DNA from: Akebia trifoliata
Taxonomy: Eukaryota; Streptophyta; Magnoliopsida; Ranunculales; Lardizabalaceae
Direction: 5' to 3'
NCBI GenBank assembly: GCA_017979445.1
Contig: CM030709.1
Span: forward strand, 2,542,001 to 2,606,000
Length of the DNA stretch: 64,000 nt
Part shown: one piece after another, positions 1-16,078 of the stretch
Position numbering within the stretch: the stretch's first letter is position 1
Layout of the letters: the number at the start of each line of letters is the position of its first letter
The notes under the pieces: model-generated
What the model was told of the DNA's origin: nothing
The model's database searches: none
The model's input: only the letters and a program-made list of their open reading frames with translations
Program-made: the position numbers and the translations under genes

Positions 1-298
1 AGTTCTTGTCATCTTCCCTCTCTTCATCATTATTAATAAACCATAATATCTTGTTTACCACTTCAATCCATGTGGAAATGATCTTGGGTACTCCAAATAT
101 TACTTGCATACAACTTGACACCCTAATTAGTACTTCCATACTTTGTTATTTAGTGTCTAAGGAATTTAGTCTTGCATTAAAAATCTCAAATTACAATAGA
201 GGTACATATATCATAGAAAGAGTTTAAGTGAGGCACTATAAGCACATGCGAGTTGTGCACATAGCCAAGCATGCAAAGCACACATGAACGTTGAGGCA

Positions 299-966
299 CT
301 AAACTTTTACATTTTTGGATGCAGTTTGTATAGCAACCTCAATTCTATTGATGCAAGACTTGTAGAGAAATCCCAGATAATCAATGATGCTGTCCTCACT
401 GCCTCCTTCTATAGGGTTTAGTTCGAATGACCAGTCAACCAAAGTGGAGTCATCCCCATAATCAACGAGTTTTAATGAATTTTCAGACTCATCAAGACCT
501 ACATTACTTGCTTCCAATCTGTAAATATAACTGAATGAAGCTTGGTCCATGAAAACCAACTTTTCTTTGATCCATGATCTCTCTCCATCATCTTGAGGAA
601 ACATGAACCCAGATACAAGTCTAACATACCCAGGAATTCCTTCCTGTCCTGCCAGTTCAGTGCAATTTTCGACCATTGGCATCCATTCTGATAGTCTTTT
701 ACTTTGAGAGACCATGGCCCAGACTTCATCTATGGGTGCACCAACAATTCCAACCACTGATCCATGCCACTTGTTTTTACTTAGCTGGAGTGCCTGTACA
801 AAAGATAAATCATCACCTCAGACATTGAAACACAAAATTTTCTCACACTTTGATCATTCTTCTCTATAAGTATGCTAAAAAATACATCTATTTGCATGAA
901 TAACTAGGTAAAAGGAACCTCATGATTACAAAGAAATATGGGACTAAAAGGCATTATCCATACCAT
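299..966 (-). CDS. Lachrymatory-factor-synthase-like protein (Bet v 1/START fold)
   Basis: The main exon is 299-793 on the minus strand: 164 codons plus a TAG stop. The reading frame runs back past the first GTG to a clean acceptor (TGTACAG before GCA). The protein reads ALQLSKNKWHG, then VGIVGAPIDEVW, then a C-terminal DWSFELNPIEGG segment. These match the KW.G / P.D.VW / DWSF pattern of plant polyketide-cyclase-like proteins related to onion lachrymatory-factor synthase (about 170 aa). Such proteins bind small hydrophobic ligands; the substrate here is unknown. The exon has no ATG of its own. On the minus strand an ATG at 966-964 is followed directly by GTATGG, a usable donor. A 170-nt intron (794-963) would then give M-ALQLSK and a 165-aa protein of normal family length. 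The family call is strong, the one-codon first exon is tentative, and the gene could instead be a 5'-truncated copy. Confidence 0.72.
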
Positions 967-2360
967 TTGATCTTTATGTAACTTGTTCTTTGAAGATGGA
1001 TCTTCTTGTCCTAACAACTCAAATTCTGCAATTCAACCCCACCAACAAAACAACTCTTGGGGTTCCCCTTCAAACCCCTCTAGATAGTATGATAACCCTG
1101 CTTTTAAAAACAATAAATAAACCATATTATAAAGGAATTGCAAGGAGGAATGTAGAGTTTGGCATGTTATTTGACAAAGACAAGGACATAAAATGATACT
1201 TTTAGAGGAGAATTCCTAGGCACTCCTTGGGAATTTACAATTCCAAAGAAATATTTAATTTGGTGGTTATTTTAATGTGGTGGAGAGCTATTCTTATTAG
1301 AGGGAGGAGGAGTTTACCTTGGAATTTACAATGGGACACTTTGTACTACCGCAAGTGTACTTTTATAATAATGTTCATGGGTGCAGAATTTGTTCCATCT
1401 TAGGCTCTTCAGTCTTCATTTCTTTGATTGGTCTTGATTGTTAGATTTTATATATCTTCTTTCTCTTGCGATTATATTCCGGAGATCAAGTCAATATAAA
1501 TTTTGATAAAGCAATGGGGTTTCTCAAATGATTTTAGTTCCTCGATTTTTGTTGATTCAGTAATTATTCATTGGGGTTTCAATTCGGTTAATTCGGAAAA
1601 ATCTCATTAAAGAAATAGGAAAATTTCGGAGATTTTTCATATTTTCATTTTGGATTTCTTGTCGAAATCCATCATTTTCAATCTCTCTAGAAATCATTTC
1701 TTCTTTTGATGCTTGAAAAAAAATTGAAGGTGGAGGGTAAAATGTTACTTAATCATGGAATCGTCGGTTCACTGATTTAATCGGCTAAACCCTAATTCAG
1801 AGAATTTTATGAAATTTTAAAAAAAAAAAAATCGGAGAATTTTGTGACTATGCTCTTGAATAATTACCAGTTTTTGACTTTTTAATTTTTTTAAGAACTT
1901 ATATTGGCACACAACTATACATTGTACCAATTAGATTAAAGACTCCAAAATCATCTTTTAGGATTTCTTTGAACAAAAATTCTTAGAATAAAGAAGCTCT
2001 TGGAGTATTAGATCATAGAGGTATATTAAATAAATGTACATAAATAAACGTCTTTCTATGTTTTGAAGAATATCTTACATACCCCTCCAACAAATTAACA
2101 ATGACTTTCATACCCTCGACTTCAAGACATTCATTCGAACAAATAAACGTCTTTCTAAGTGGTGTGCAAGTAGTTGCTTTCGAAGAATGGTTTTATTTAG
2201 AGAGATTCTAGTAGCATACCAACCTTTACTTATAACACAATAATCCTTTTGAAATTAAATGATTGTATACATATTGTTTGGTGTGTTACTAGTAAAAAAA
2301 TTGGCGTGTTTATAAAATCTCTCTAGGGATTTTTCCCAAAACGTGCGCAACTTATTTTCA
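967..2360. other. Intergenic, AT-rich, no gene seen
   Basis: This stretch lies between the divergent LFS-like and thioesterase genes. Short open frames such as 990-1196 have no recognisable domain, and codon use looks random. It has several poly-A/T runs, for example near 1818-1830. It probably contains the LFS-like promoter and leader, but no element could be defined with confidence. Confidence 0.5.
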
Positions 2361-2660
2361 AATTCCGGTTTCGATACACTGTTCATATTAATTTTGAAAA
2401 CATGCATGACTCATTGTCCAACGAGTTCGCTAGTAGGTATTTTAATTTAAAGTGACAAATTTGCTAGTATTAAAGCGATAAATTTGCACGTAAATTTTAA
2501 GAGAAAATATCTTTATTTTTTTAATGGCAAATTTGCTGATAATCTATCAACGAGTTCGTCACTTTAAATTAATAATACTTACCAACAAATTCGCTAAAAA
2601 AAATAATTCGTGCATGTTTTCGGAATTAATATGAATATTGTAATTGACTCGGAATTTTTT
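2361..2660. repeat. Foldback (MITE-like) element with about 120-bp arms
   Basis: The left arm (from AATTCCGG near 2361, through CATGCATGACTCATT, AACGAGTTCGCTAG and TTTAAAGTGAC) is matched in inverted orientation by the right arm ending near 2660 (GTCACTTTAAATTAAT, ACAAATTCGCTAA, CGTGCATGTTTTCGGAATT). The arms are diverged but collinear, and the spacer near 2480-2530 is short. The size and structure fit a non-autonomous inverted-repeat transposon about 330 bp upstream of the thioesterase start. No convincing target-site duplication was found, so the family is undetermined. Confidence 0.55.
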
Positions 2661-2886
2661 CATATTTAGCACACGTAATGGTAATTCACTCATCTCTATC
2701 TATGAGAAGAAAAAAATGGAGTGCCATGATCAAAATAAAATAAAGAACTAAAGGCGGGCTGGGCTTAGACTATCCTTTTAAACCCAATTAATACCGGATT
2801 GGCCTAAAACCGGCCTGGCCCATTAATAGTTGTACCTACACTCATCAGTCATCATCGCCATCACTAATCCGAGATTAGAGAGTGTG

Positions 2887-2895
2887 CCACGTGTC
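2887..2895 (+). promoter_or_regulatory. G-box/ABRE-like motif upstream of thioesterase
   Basis: CCACGTGTC lies about 100 bp upstream of the thioesterase ATG. CACGTG-core motifs are bound by plant bZIP and bHLH factors and are common near transcription starts. The position suits a promoter-proximal element, but a single short motif is weak evidence. Confidence 0.35.
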
Positions 2896-2988
2896 CCTTG
2901 AATAACAATCAAAAGTCAACACCGTTCAATTACTATAACTAACCAGAAATGAAAAATCTGTGAAACGTGAGACGAGTCAGGAGTGCAA

Positions 2989-5938
2989 ATGGAGAGAGCG
3001 AGAGAAGCTTTGGAGTTGACGGAGGATCAGCAAGAGTCCGTGTCGAGACTCATTGTTCGTCCTCATCAAGTTGGACTCGGTCCGAGCTTCTATGAGGACT
3101 TCGCACTCAAAGGTATCCGAGTCGACCGAGTCGAACCTGGTTTCGTCTCTTGCACCTTCAAGGTTCCCCCTCGTCTAACAGTAAGAGAAACTAATCTCTC
3201 AAAACGATCCAATCTTTCTGTCTTTCTGATCGACAAAGCTTTTTTTTTTTTTTTTCCAATTAATTGGGTGTGTTTTAGAATTATTCATCGATGTTCGAAA
3301 ATCTTTGAAATAAGATTTTTAACAATTGAAATCTATTAATTTTCAGTAATTTGGCTTAGATTGCAACCCCAATATACCTTATTTATTTTAATTTTTTAAA
3401 TAGATTTCTATATGGGATTCTATACAAAGAGATCTTGAAAATAGAGACAATAAAATAGGATATATTTTGAAAGAGATGTCATCCCAAGTTGAATCACACC
3501 ATTAACTCTAGTTCATGCTAGGGTTGAAGAGCTTGAAGACGAGGAGAAAATTCAGGGGTAATTTCTCATTAGTGAACGAGAAAAGACCCAAGTCAAGGGG
3601 CAATGTCATCTGTTTAAAAACATGGGTAGTTCAAAATAATACCTACATGCCCCCTTGACCTCGGTCTTCTCCAATAGACTAATGCAAAATGATCTCATTG
3701 CCCTCCTCTTCAACCAAAAACCCTTTGATTTCTCTTCCCAAAACCAATCATCTTCAACCTCTTTGGTAAAAAAATTTACCCTTAAGATTAATTGACTTTA
3801 ATATTCAAATCTTCCGTTCAAGATAGATTTTTGAAGTAGAATATGATGAGATTTTTTTATAGATAATTCTGAGGTTTTCTATAGGGGATTAAGGAGATGT
3901 TCAGAACAATGGATTAAAAATGTAGTTAAATAGATTAAAATTAATTTACTATTGAGGTTGAAGAGTCATTTTAGGAGGAAAAATTAAGGATTTTTTGTTA
4001 CAAAATGAAAATGAGGGTGTTTAGCTTATTGTTTCTAGAAAAGAAGAACAAGGTCAAAGGGGGCATGTCATCAGTTTGAAAACCCCCAGGGGTATCCCAA
4101 ATATTCACCAATTTGATAAAAGAATGCTAAATCACCCAAAAAATTGAGTTTTTTTTTTTTTGTTGAGGGGGGGGGGCGTATCTCGTATATTCACCAGAAA
4201 GTAGATGTGTTAATAAATCAGCCAAAAAATTAGGGGAACACAAAATATTGAAGCAAGAAGGGAACGGAGCATGTCATCAACTTGAGAGCATAGGGTATCT
4301 CAAATAATCACCAAATTGTAGGGGTGTCTAAGTCTCCAAAAAAATTGAAAGGGGGAGGGGGCAACTTATCTCCCTGGCCAGTGTTAACAAATTATTAGGT
4401 ACTTAGCAAAGAGAACAACGATAGAACAACCACAAAGCCTTATCCCAAAGATTTGGGGTCAGCTAAATGAATCTTGTTCATCCATTCCACTATGTCCACA
4501 GTCAAGTCTTCTATTGTTGAAAGTGAGTTCATATCTTCTTTCATTATCTTCATCTGTATTTTTTTAGGTCTTTCTGTCTCTCTTTTAGGACCTTTAACCT
4601 GAATATTTCTTCCAACTAGGGCTCTAATTGGCTTTCTTTGAAATCACTATGATAGCACTTCAGGTCTATGCTCGATGACCATCTTACCAAAGAAACACAC
4701 ATGACCAAATAATTTTAATTCCCTTAAACTCAGTAAGATATATCGATAACAACCACTAAAGTGGTGCTTCGAGGATTCACATAACCTGTTATAAAGATGC
4801 TAGAATTCAAAGAGGTATTCTAAGGCAAATGGTTTGCATTGAGAAATTGTAGTATCGAGTAGGGAAGCGGACCATTGGTTTGTTGTTCTTCAGTGAAAAG
4901 TTTGAATGAGGCCAAGAACAACAAGAAGATAAATTTGAAACTTAATATACCAATTTCTTTGTCCATAACTCTTAACATCCATTTTAGTGGTTCAAAATCT
5001 TCTTTATCATCAAAACCCAATGAAACTTAGCTGATTCTATATTAGGTAGCAGTTGAAAAAAATTGAAATTTTCTTTCATTTTTGCAGGGAGTAAGTGGAA
5101 ATTTGTGTTCTGGTGCCATTGCAAACCTAGTTGATGAGGTTGGAGGTGCTCTAGTACATGTTGATGGTCTCCCTATGAAGGTCTCTGTGGACATGTCGAT
5201 CTCATACCTCTCAACTGCCAAGATCAATGTATGGAAATCGTCCCCGTGGGATCTTATTTACAGCCTTTACTTTTATAATATGTTCTTTCCTAATAGTATC
5301 GACGAATGATTATAAAAATGAAAGATGAGTATGGTATTAGGGTGGCACTTCCTTGTGTAGAATCTCTCCATTAACACCTTATCTTCATAATGAGTTTGCA
5401 ATCTCATTTGCCACAATTTATAGGTTTGTTTGCTAAACTTATGCACCCAATCCTTACCCTACATGTGTCAACTTGAGATACGTACAAATAAAAAAAGCTG
5501 AGATGGATAATCAAGAGCCTAGTCATGCACATGTGGAATGTCCATGGGCATCACCAAATGGATATCACGCGCCACACCTATATATTATTTAACATTAGAT
5601 AGTGTTTTACTTAAAAGGTATTATTTCAAAGGAATCACAGGCCCAAACATGTACAAGACAACTACTAGTCGAATTGAAGTTTGTCACCAAAAAGTTGAGA
5701 TGGAATATTAATTTCTATTTTATTTGTACCATATGCATTTGGCCTTATTTCCTCTAGAGATTATTTTAGATTTTATTGTGATTCTCACTGGCAGGATGAG
5801 TTAGAGATTACAGCAAAAGTTTTGGGGCAAAAAGGAGGCTATTCTGGAACAATTGTTCTACTGAGAAACAAAGAAAATGGGGAACTTATTGCCGAAGGCC
5901 GGCATTCACTGTTTGGTAAACTCACAAGCAAAATCTGA
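2989..5938 (+). CDS. HotDog-fold acyl-CoA thioesterase (ACOT13-like)
   Basis: Proposed CDS: join(2989..3180, 5088..5228, 5795..5938), all introns phase 0, 158 aa. Exon 1 starts at ATG MERAREAL; a GTG just upstream is ignored. It ends RLT before GTAAGA. Exon 2 begins GVSGNLCSGAIANLVDEVGG, the conserved helix region of the 4HBT/HotDog family including its acidic active-site position. It continues through VDMSISYLSTAKIN. Exon 3 gives GGYSGTIV and IAEGRHSLFG, typical of the family C-terminus. The length matches plant and animal ACOT13-type thioesterases, which hydrolyse acyl-CoA to free acid and CoA and usually act as tetramers. No obvious targeting peptide is present. Intron 1 is 1.9 kb and carries repeat remnants. 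The exon structure is well supported by uninterrupted homology; the physiological acyl chain is unknown. Confidence 0.88.
3590..4350. repeat. Degenerate direct repeats in thioesterase intron 1
   Basis: A motif of roughly 60-90 bp recurs in the same orientation near 3597-3660, 4058-4146, 4178-4237 and 4267-4350. It comprises a GGGGCATGTCATC-like block, then GGGTATC, ATTCACCAA and finally CCAAAAAAATTGA. A further related stretch lies near 8037-8110 upstream of adenylosuccinate lyase. The copies are strongly diverged and separated by G- and T-homopolymers. They look like remnants of one dispersed repeat rather than a functional array. Confidence 0.45.
4425..4620. repeat. Retroposon-tail-like repeat (first of two copies)
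   Basis: The sequence ACAAAGCCTTATCCCAAAG followed by GGGGTCAGCTA and CATTCCACTATG recurs near 55407-55560 (ACAAAGCCTTATCCCAACT, GGGTTTAGCTACA, CATTCCACTCTTAG). In plants the 'CAAAGCCTT.TCCCA...GGGGTCGGCTA' string is a familiar dispersed repeat associated with LINE/SINE retroposons. The name of the family is from memory and unchecked. Both copies lie inside introns. Confidence 0.45.
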
Positions 5939-7279
5939 TTTCATTTGTATTATCTTCTGAAGTATGTTTACTTAGTTCTCTGTCTTTGTTGTTCTTTGTT
6001 TTGAGAATACATATTAATATGTTAATATATGTATTTTCATATGGGTTACTATGCCTCTTAAATTTTTAATTTCAAACAACAAGGATTTACCCATTTTGTT
6101 TAGTGTTCTTTGACATCTTCCCATCAAATTGGTTCAAAATCTAACGAGAATGTTTAAAGTGCAAATAGAGAGCTTTCAAAGTAAAGAAACTAAACTGTAG
6201 AATCCCTGAGATAGTCTTCCGATTTTATTACTTTCTCACTATCACGTTGTCCACACGCTCACGCCCGAGTGCTGTCCCTTTTTATACATTTTGGATCCCG
6301 CAGCCTTGGCAAATCACTTGGTCTTGGTCACATTCATCTTGGGCACAAGAGCACTCAGATCAGTGATTTGTGGAATCTCAACTCAACAGTCCTATTTAGA
6401 CATGCCTTACAAGCTTGAGTATCAATGTGGAACAAGTATAGCAACGTATGTTTCTGTGTCAATTTTTAATAAATAATACCATATTAAACACTAGTGAATT
6501 CTTGGCATTTATTTATTTATCATTATTAGTTTATAAGATTTTTCTAAGAATTTGTATGATTGCACTTGGAAATCAACAGAAAAATAATTTCTCAGAAACT
6601 GAGATTTGTTTATTCGTATCAGAGGAATCAAAGTGTCAAGAAAAATAATTTTTATATTTTGGTGGGAAAATATTTTCTGCTCAAATCCGGGAAAAAAAAA
6701 GTCATTTTCTCATCCAGGCGGAAAATCCTGTTATCATTTTATCGTTCCAACTGTTACCCTCAGCAAACACTTTATTACATTTTATGGGAAAAACTATTTT
6801 GTTAATACTATTTTCTTAGAAAAGTGTCTTGTTAGGAAATTATTTTATTTGCAATCATAAGTTCCTAGGAGTAACAATTGAGTTCATCTTAGCCGTTTGT
6901 TCATTGTGTACAACGATATTTCAAAAAAAAAAAAAAAAACAGAAAAAGAAGGAGAGAACCTATTGGCGTACCAATTTTTATTTACAACACATCGATCCTT
7001 TTGTAAACAACTGCTTATCTTCAGTTTGATGTATTAATAGTAGCTATAAAAAGAAAATAAGACAGAGAGAGATTTTTTCTGATCTCAAGCTAATGTTGGA
7101 GACATCTGATCAAAACATTTCGCCCATGTAGGCAGGGCACGGCCATCTTCTTAGGGGTTAAGACTTTAGAGGCCTAAAATGGAAACGAATAATAAAATTG
7201 GAGGAGTATTCTTTAAATTTTAAGAATAAAAAAAAAAAATTTAATTCGAGGAGTATTACTTATAAAAGGGTACGAGCCG
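5939..7279. other. Intergenic, no gene seen
   Basis: This is the 3' flank of the thioesterase gene, followed by AT-rich DNA. Open frames of 60-84 codons between 6291 and 7029 are low-complexity, overlap one another in different frames and show no domain. A poly-A run lies near 6921-6940. No RNA gene or intact transposon was recognised. Confidence 0.5.
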
Positions 7280-7448
7280 TGTTGGAGTGACCTCAAGATT
7301 GGACGTCGTATCGCAGATCTTGACGTGAAAGTGGAAAGGAACCATGGATGCTGTTCACTTATATCTCAAGGAAAATCATCTGTGGTTCTCCATACACTTT
7401 CACGTCAAGTTGTGCGGTTTAATCTTGAGGTTACTTCAGCATTATTCA
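7280..7448. repeat. Foldback MITE family A, copy 1
   Basis: The left end GTTGGAGTGACCTCAAGATT and the right end AATCTTGAGGTTACTTCAGC are inverted repeats. The arms continue inwards with CTTGACGTGAAAGTG, matched by CACTTTCACGTCAAG. Two more members lie in tandem at 37929-38096 and 38121-38278, with the same CTTGACATGAAAGT / ACTTTCA and TCACTTCAGCATT blocks. The three copies share end sequence and overall hairpin design, so this is a mobile or formerly mobile family. Confidence 0.65.
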
Positions 7449-8266
7449 AAGGGTAAAGAAAGGAGGAGAGGAAAGATATAAAACTGAAGGGGTGAAGGGA
7501 AAAGACGAAGAAAAGTGGACTCTTATTCCTCACAAAATTGTAGTAAAATGAATTTTAGAATTGTGATTTATTATAGAAAATATTATAAAAATAATATTAA
7601 TTTTATTATTTATTATAAAATAAAGTAATATTTTTAATATAAATTATTAAAAGAGATTTAAAAATCTTACGTTTTACCCTCTTATCTATAATATAAATAA
7701 AAAAAAGAAAAAAAGGACTTCTTACAAATTTAGTGAGATTTGAAATCTATCTAGGGTCGTCGAGCTTAAATGAATTATTACATTAGCAATCCAACAACAC
7801 ATCCCTCTAGATTTCCTGTAAAAAATCTAAATTCAAATAATAGAAATTCAAAAAAACAATTTTTTGAATGCTTGATCCAAGGTTTTGAAGTTGGATGGCT
7901 GATGAATTTCCACAGAACTCGCAAATAAATAAATAAAGAGGGGGGGGGGGCGATTTTTTTTTAAAAAGAAAAAACAAATGAAGTTGAAGACGAGAGCATT
8001 TACGTCATTTTACTTAATTCTAAGAGAATGTGGAGATCAAGGGGCATTTGGGTCATCAGATTGAAACATACAGGAGTATCTCTAATATTTACCAAAAGTG
8101 GAGGACTATTTCTTAATCAACTTTATTCTTTTTCTCTGGACCTACTGAGAAAAGACCGCGCAAATCCTCTCTCTATATGTACTGGAGCTTGTCGCCCTCC
8201 ATTTGTAAAATATTTGAGGGCTTATCTGCGATTTCTCGATTTCTCTGATCTCCATTATTTTTATCC
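7449..8266. other. Intergenic and adenylosuccinate lyase upstream region
   Basis: AT-rich DNA with homopolymers (a G run near 7941-7950, A runs near 7689-7712) and a diverged copy of the thioesterase-intron repeat near 8037-8110. The last 100 or so bases before 8267 are pyrimidine-rich with TTTCTCGATTTCTCTG, typical of a plant 5' leader. No clear TATA box was chosen. Confidence 0.4.
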
Positions 8267-13404
<5,138 letters not shown>

Positions 13405-14814
13405 ATTGAGAATCCATTATTTCTGCTTCTGAAATATTTATCTATTAGCAGTGATGGGTGATATGATTCGGTTATCTATCAGTACTGAACAGCTTCTCCA
13501 TCGAATCAATAAGTCAGGCTCTGGAACTGGTGTGACAGTATCGATTCATTGTGATCAGAGTTGAAATAGAAAGTGATTATACCTCAAATAGATGGATGAA
13601 TCTGTAAGTGGTACGTTTTATTTTTTAAAGACTTTTTACTTTTTTGTTTCTATTACAAAAAATTTCACTTTAAAATTATCCTCTTTTAGTGTTGAAATGT
13701 GTTCCAAACTTCCATGTCTTCTGTTGGGGGAACTGAGATTTTGTTTTTATAAAGAAATGGTACTTTTCCACCTTGTACTATCATTCCAAGGTCTAGAATA
13801 TTGAATATTCCTCGAGATCAGAACAAATGAATTTTGAAATCATCATTGGACTTGATTTGGAAAATTGTATTTTGGGATTGGTAGTGTCTGATTTAATCCC
13901 TCGCAAATAACTCCACAACCAGTTCTAATCAGTTTGATATTAATTTATAGTCATATTTCATGGTTCTGAACAGACTCTAGTAGAGATAAATGTTTTGATC
14001 GTATGATCCTAAAACTTTCTATCATAATTAGAGAAGGCGAAGAAGAATTGGTTTGATCTTAAAAATATCCTAATTTAATTATTTTTTCTTTTCTACCCGT
14101 TTTTAATAATACTTTTTTCAATGTTATAGTCCACAGATTGTCTTTACTCTCTTTTTTAAGGATTCCCCTCCAATTTTATCTTCTTTGCCGTGCCCAAACT
14201 CTAGTTTGAGAGGAGATGGCCTCATGATGCAGATGTGATGATCCATGTGACTCTACGTGTGCTACATGTGATTCTACCCAACTCCAAGTTCCTGATACCT
14301 ACCTGACGTGTCAGTTGTGGGTCTACTGCCCACATTTTGATTGACTTATGATCAGTATTTTAGCTTTCTCGTAATTCCACGTGTTCTGATTTCAGAAATA
14401 TCAGAAGAATAAAAAACACTCAAATACACTTAACTGAAGCGGAATGTACATGTAACCATATATTTTTAAAATCTATGGTTGGAGATACTCTTAAGGAAAA
14501 TCTATGGGTCCTGTGCACATGCCACATTAGTCGATTGTTTTTTCAGTCAGTTTGCACATTGCACATTAGAGTTCCCTTTGCCTTAATAGGGATTTCACCC
14601 TTACTAAGTTTCCTTGGGCTCACTCTTGACATCCAACTATTGGCATCCAAAAACTATCCTGAACTTCAGGAGTGTAGGGGACAAAATTTTATTAACTTTG
14701 AAAAAGAAAAAGTTGTTACTCATTGTTAATTTGTTGTTTTTTTTTTCTTTTCTGTTAATAAGTTTCAAAGTTATGCTGAAATTTGGACTCCCCTCTTTGA
14801 CATACTTTCTTGTT
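13405..14814. other. Adenylosuccinate lyase 3' flank and intergenic DNA
   Basis: This begins with the likely 3' UTR, then AT-rich spacer. Open frames at 13592-13804 and 14475-14874 have no domain and no splice context. Near 14500-14545 a block (AAATCTATGGGTCCTGTGCACATGCCAC) resembles one arm of foldback family D, the next feature. Nothing else was recognised. Confidence 0.45.
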
Positions 14815-14930
14815 GTGGCATGTGTCAGAATCATAAAATTTTTTCTTGGGATTCATAATTGCCTATATTTATGAAATATGTAATTGTGTATCCCGAGGAA
14901 AAAATTATGATTCTAGAATGTCAGGAGACC
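14815..14930. repeat. Foldback family D, copy 1
   Basis: Left arm TCAGAATCATAAAATTTTTT CTTGGGATTCATAATTGC and right arm GTAATTGTGTATCCCGAGGA followed by AAAATTATGATTCT form an imperfect hairpin. The TGTGTATCCCGAGGAAA block recurs in four further hairpins at 32380-32500, 36748-36893, 42283-42395 and 58922-59063. Confidence 0.55.
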
Positions 14931-15860
14931 ATGGGAGAGTCAGGAAGTCACTACCACTCTTTTCAAAAACCTTGGATCTAGTTTAAAGAAAAATATAAGT
15001 GAGTTTTTTTGTTTTGGATCTGAATTTTAGAGGGATGTCTAGCTGGATTTCTGATGTGGTGATCCATTGGAGTAAAATGGCCCTTGGTAACGCTCAAAAT
15101 CTTACTATATTAGTAAGAAAAAGGTTTCACATTTCTTTAGTTATATACCCATTTTCATTTCACTCCGTTGAACTTTTCAAGAGCTCAACAACGTTGGACC
15201 CGTAGCGTAGTGTCCAATGAACGGCTATGATGGGAAGAAAAATACAGGGATCGGATGCATTACTCCCATTCCCCATAAAACGTCAAAACCACCAATATTT
15301 TACATTATCACTTGCAGTATGTGATGTAGGAAAATGTTAGCCTCAATCCGTTGAAAATGTATACGTGTATTCATCTCTAAAGACAAGAATCAATCTTGAG
15401 GAAATCTGCGTTTTTTCTCATATCCTAACCGTCGCACTGATAGAGATCCTCAACCGTGCATTGAGGCTAGAAAAATCCGAGAGTGAGTGTGAGTGACTAA
15501 GTGAGAGAGAGAGAGAGTTTCGTCTCTTCTTCTCGTGCTTCCTTTTTTTAAGCTCTAAGCTCTGATATTTTTCTTCGCAACCATCACCTTTTCCAAAAAC
15601 GCCAATCTCTATTTTGTCTATCATTTCATTATAAAGCAACCACTGATCTCTCTCTCTCTCTCTCACGCACACACACATTCGGAAATATCTCTCTCGCTCT
15701 CTCTCCTTCTCTGTCCAGCGAAATATCTCTGTCTTACACAACGTACAAACAAAGAGAACGAGTTTTATGGTTAAAGCGTAAGCAGAACTTTCGCTCTTTT
15801 TTCTTTACCATAGCACGTGACAATCTCCCAGCCTTCCCTCTCGTGAGTTTCTACTTTCTT
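14931..15860. other. Upstream flank of phosphorylase gene
   Basis: This is non-coding spacer grading into promoter. Purine/pyrimidine tracts are prominent: GA repeats near 15503-15518 and CT repeats near 15647-15664, followed by a CA tract. The minus-strand open frame here (15418-15741) is a low-complexity artefact of these tracts. Confidence 0.45.
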
Positions 15861-15871
15861 TTATAAAATCG

Positions 15872-15901
<30 letters not shown>
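15861..15901 (+). promoter_or_regulatory. Candidate TATA box and CT-rich initiator, phosphorylase
   Basis: TTATAAAA at 15861-15868 is followed at 15876-15901 by an uninterrupted CT tract (a Y patch). This is a common arrangement in plant core promoters. It would place the start of transcription near 15890-15900 and give a leader of about 180 nt before the ATG at 16079. The assignment rests on motif and spacing only. Confidence 0.35.
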
Positions 15902-15904
<3 letters not shown>

Positions 15905-16078
15905 GTGGATCTGAAACCCTTATCTTCTTCAGAGACGCTCAATTATCTTTAAGTAAGTAATTAAATTCTCTCGATTCTCAACTTTTTTATTCTTTATAGA
16001 TCGAATCTTTCCAATTGTTTTTTTTCGATTTGTCATTCATTTTGTTTGGTTGCGATTAGCAGTTTTTTGCAGTTAAAC

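Noticed and set aside
6..227. 73-codon open frame at the window edge
   Set aside because: No recognisable domain in this frame or on the other strand, and no splice context. AT-rich chance frame is the simplest reading.
15418..15741. 107-codon minus-strand frame upstream of phosphorylase
   Set aside because: Composed of Arg-Glu and Ser-Leu runs from GA/CT microsatellites.
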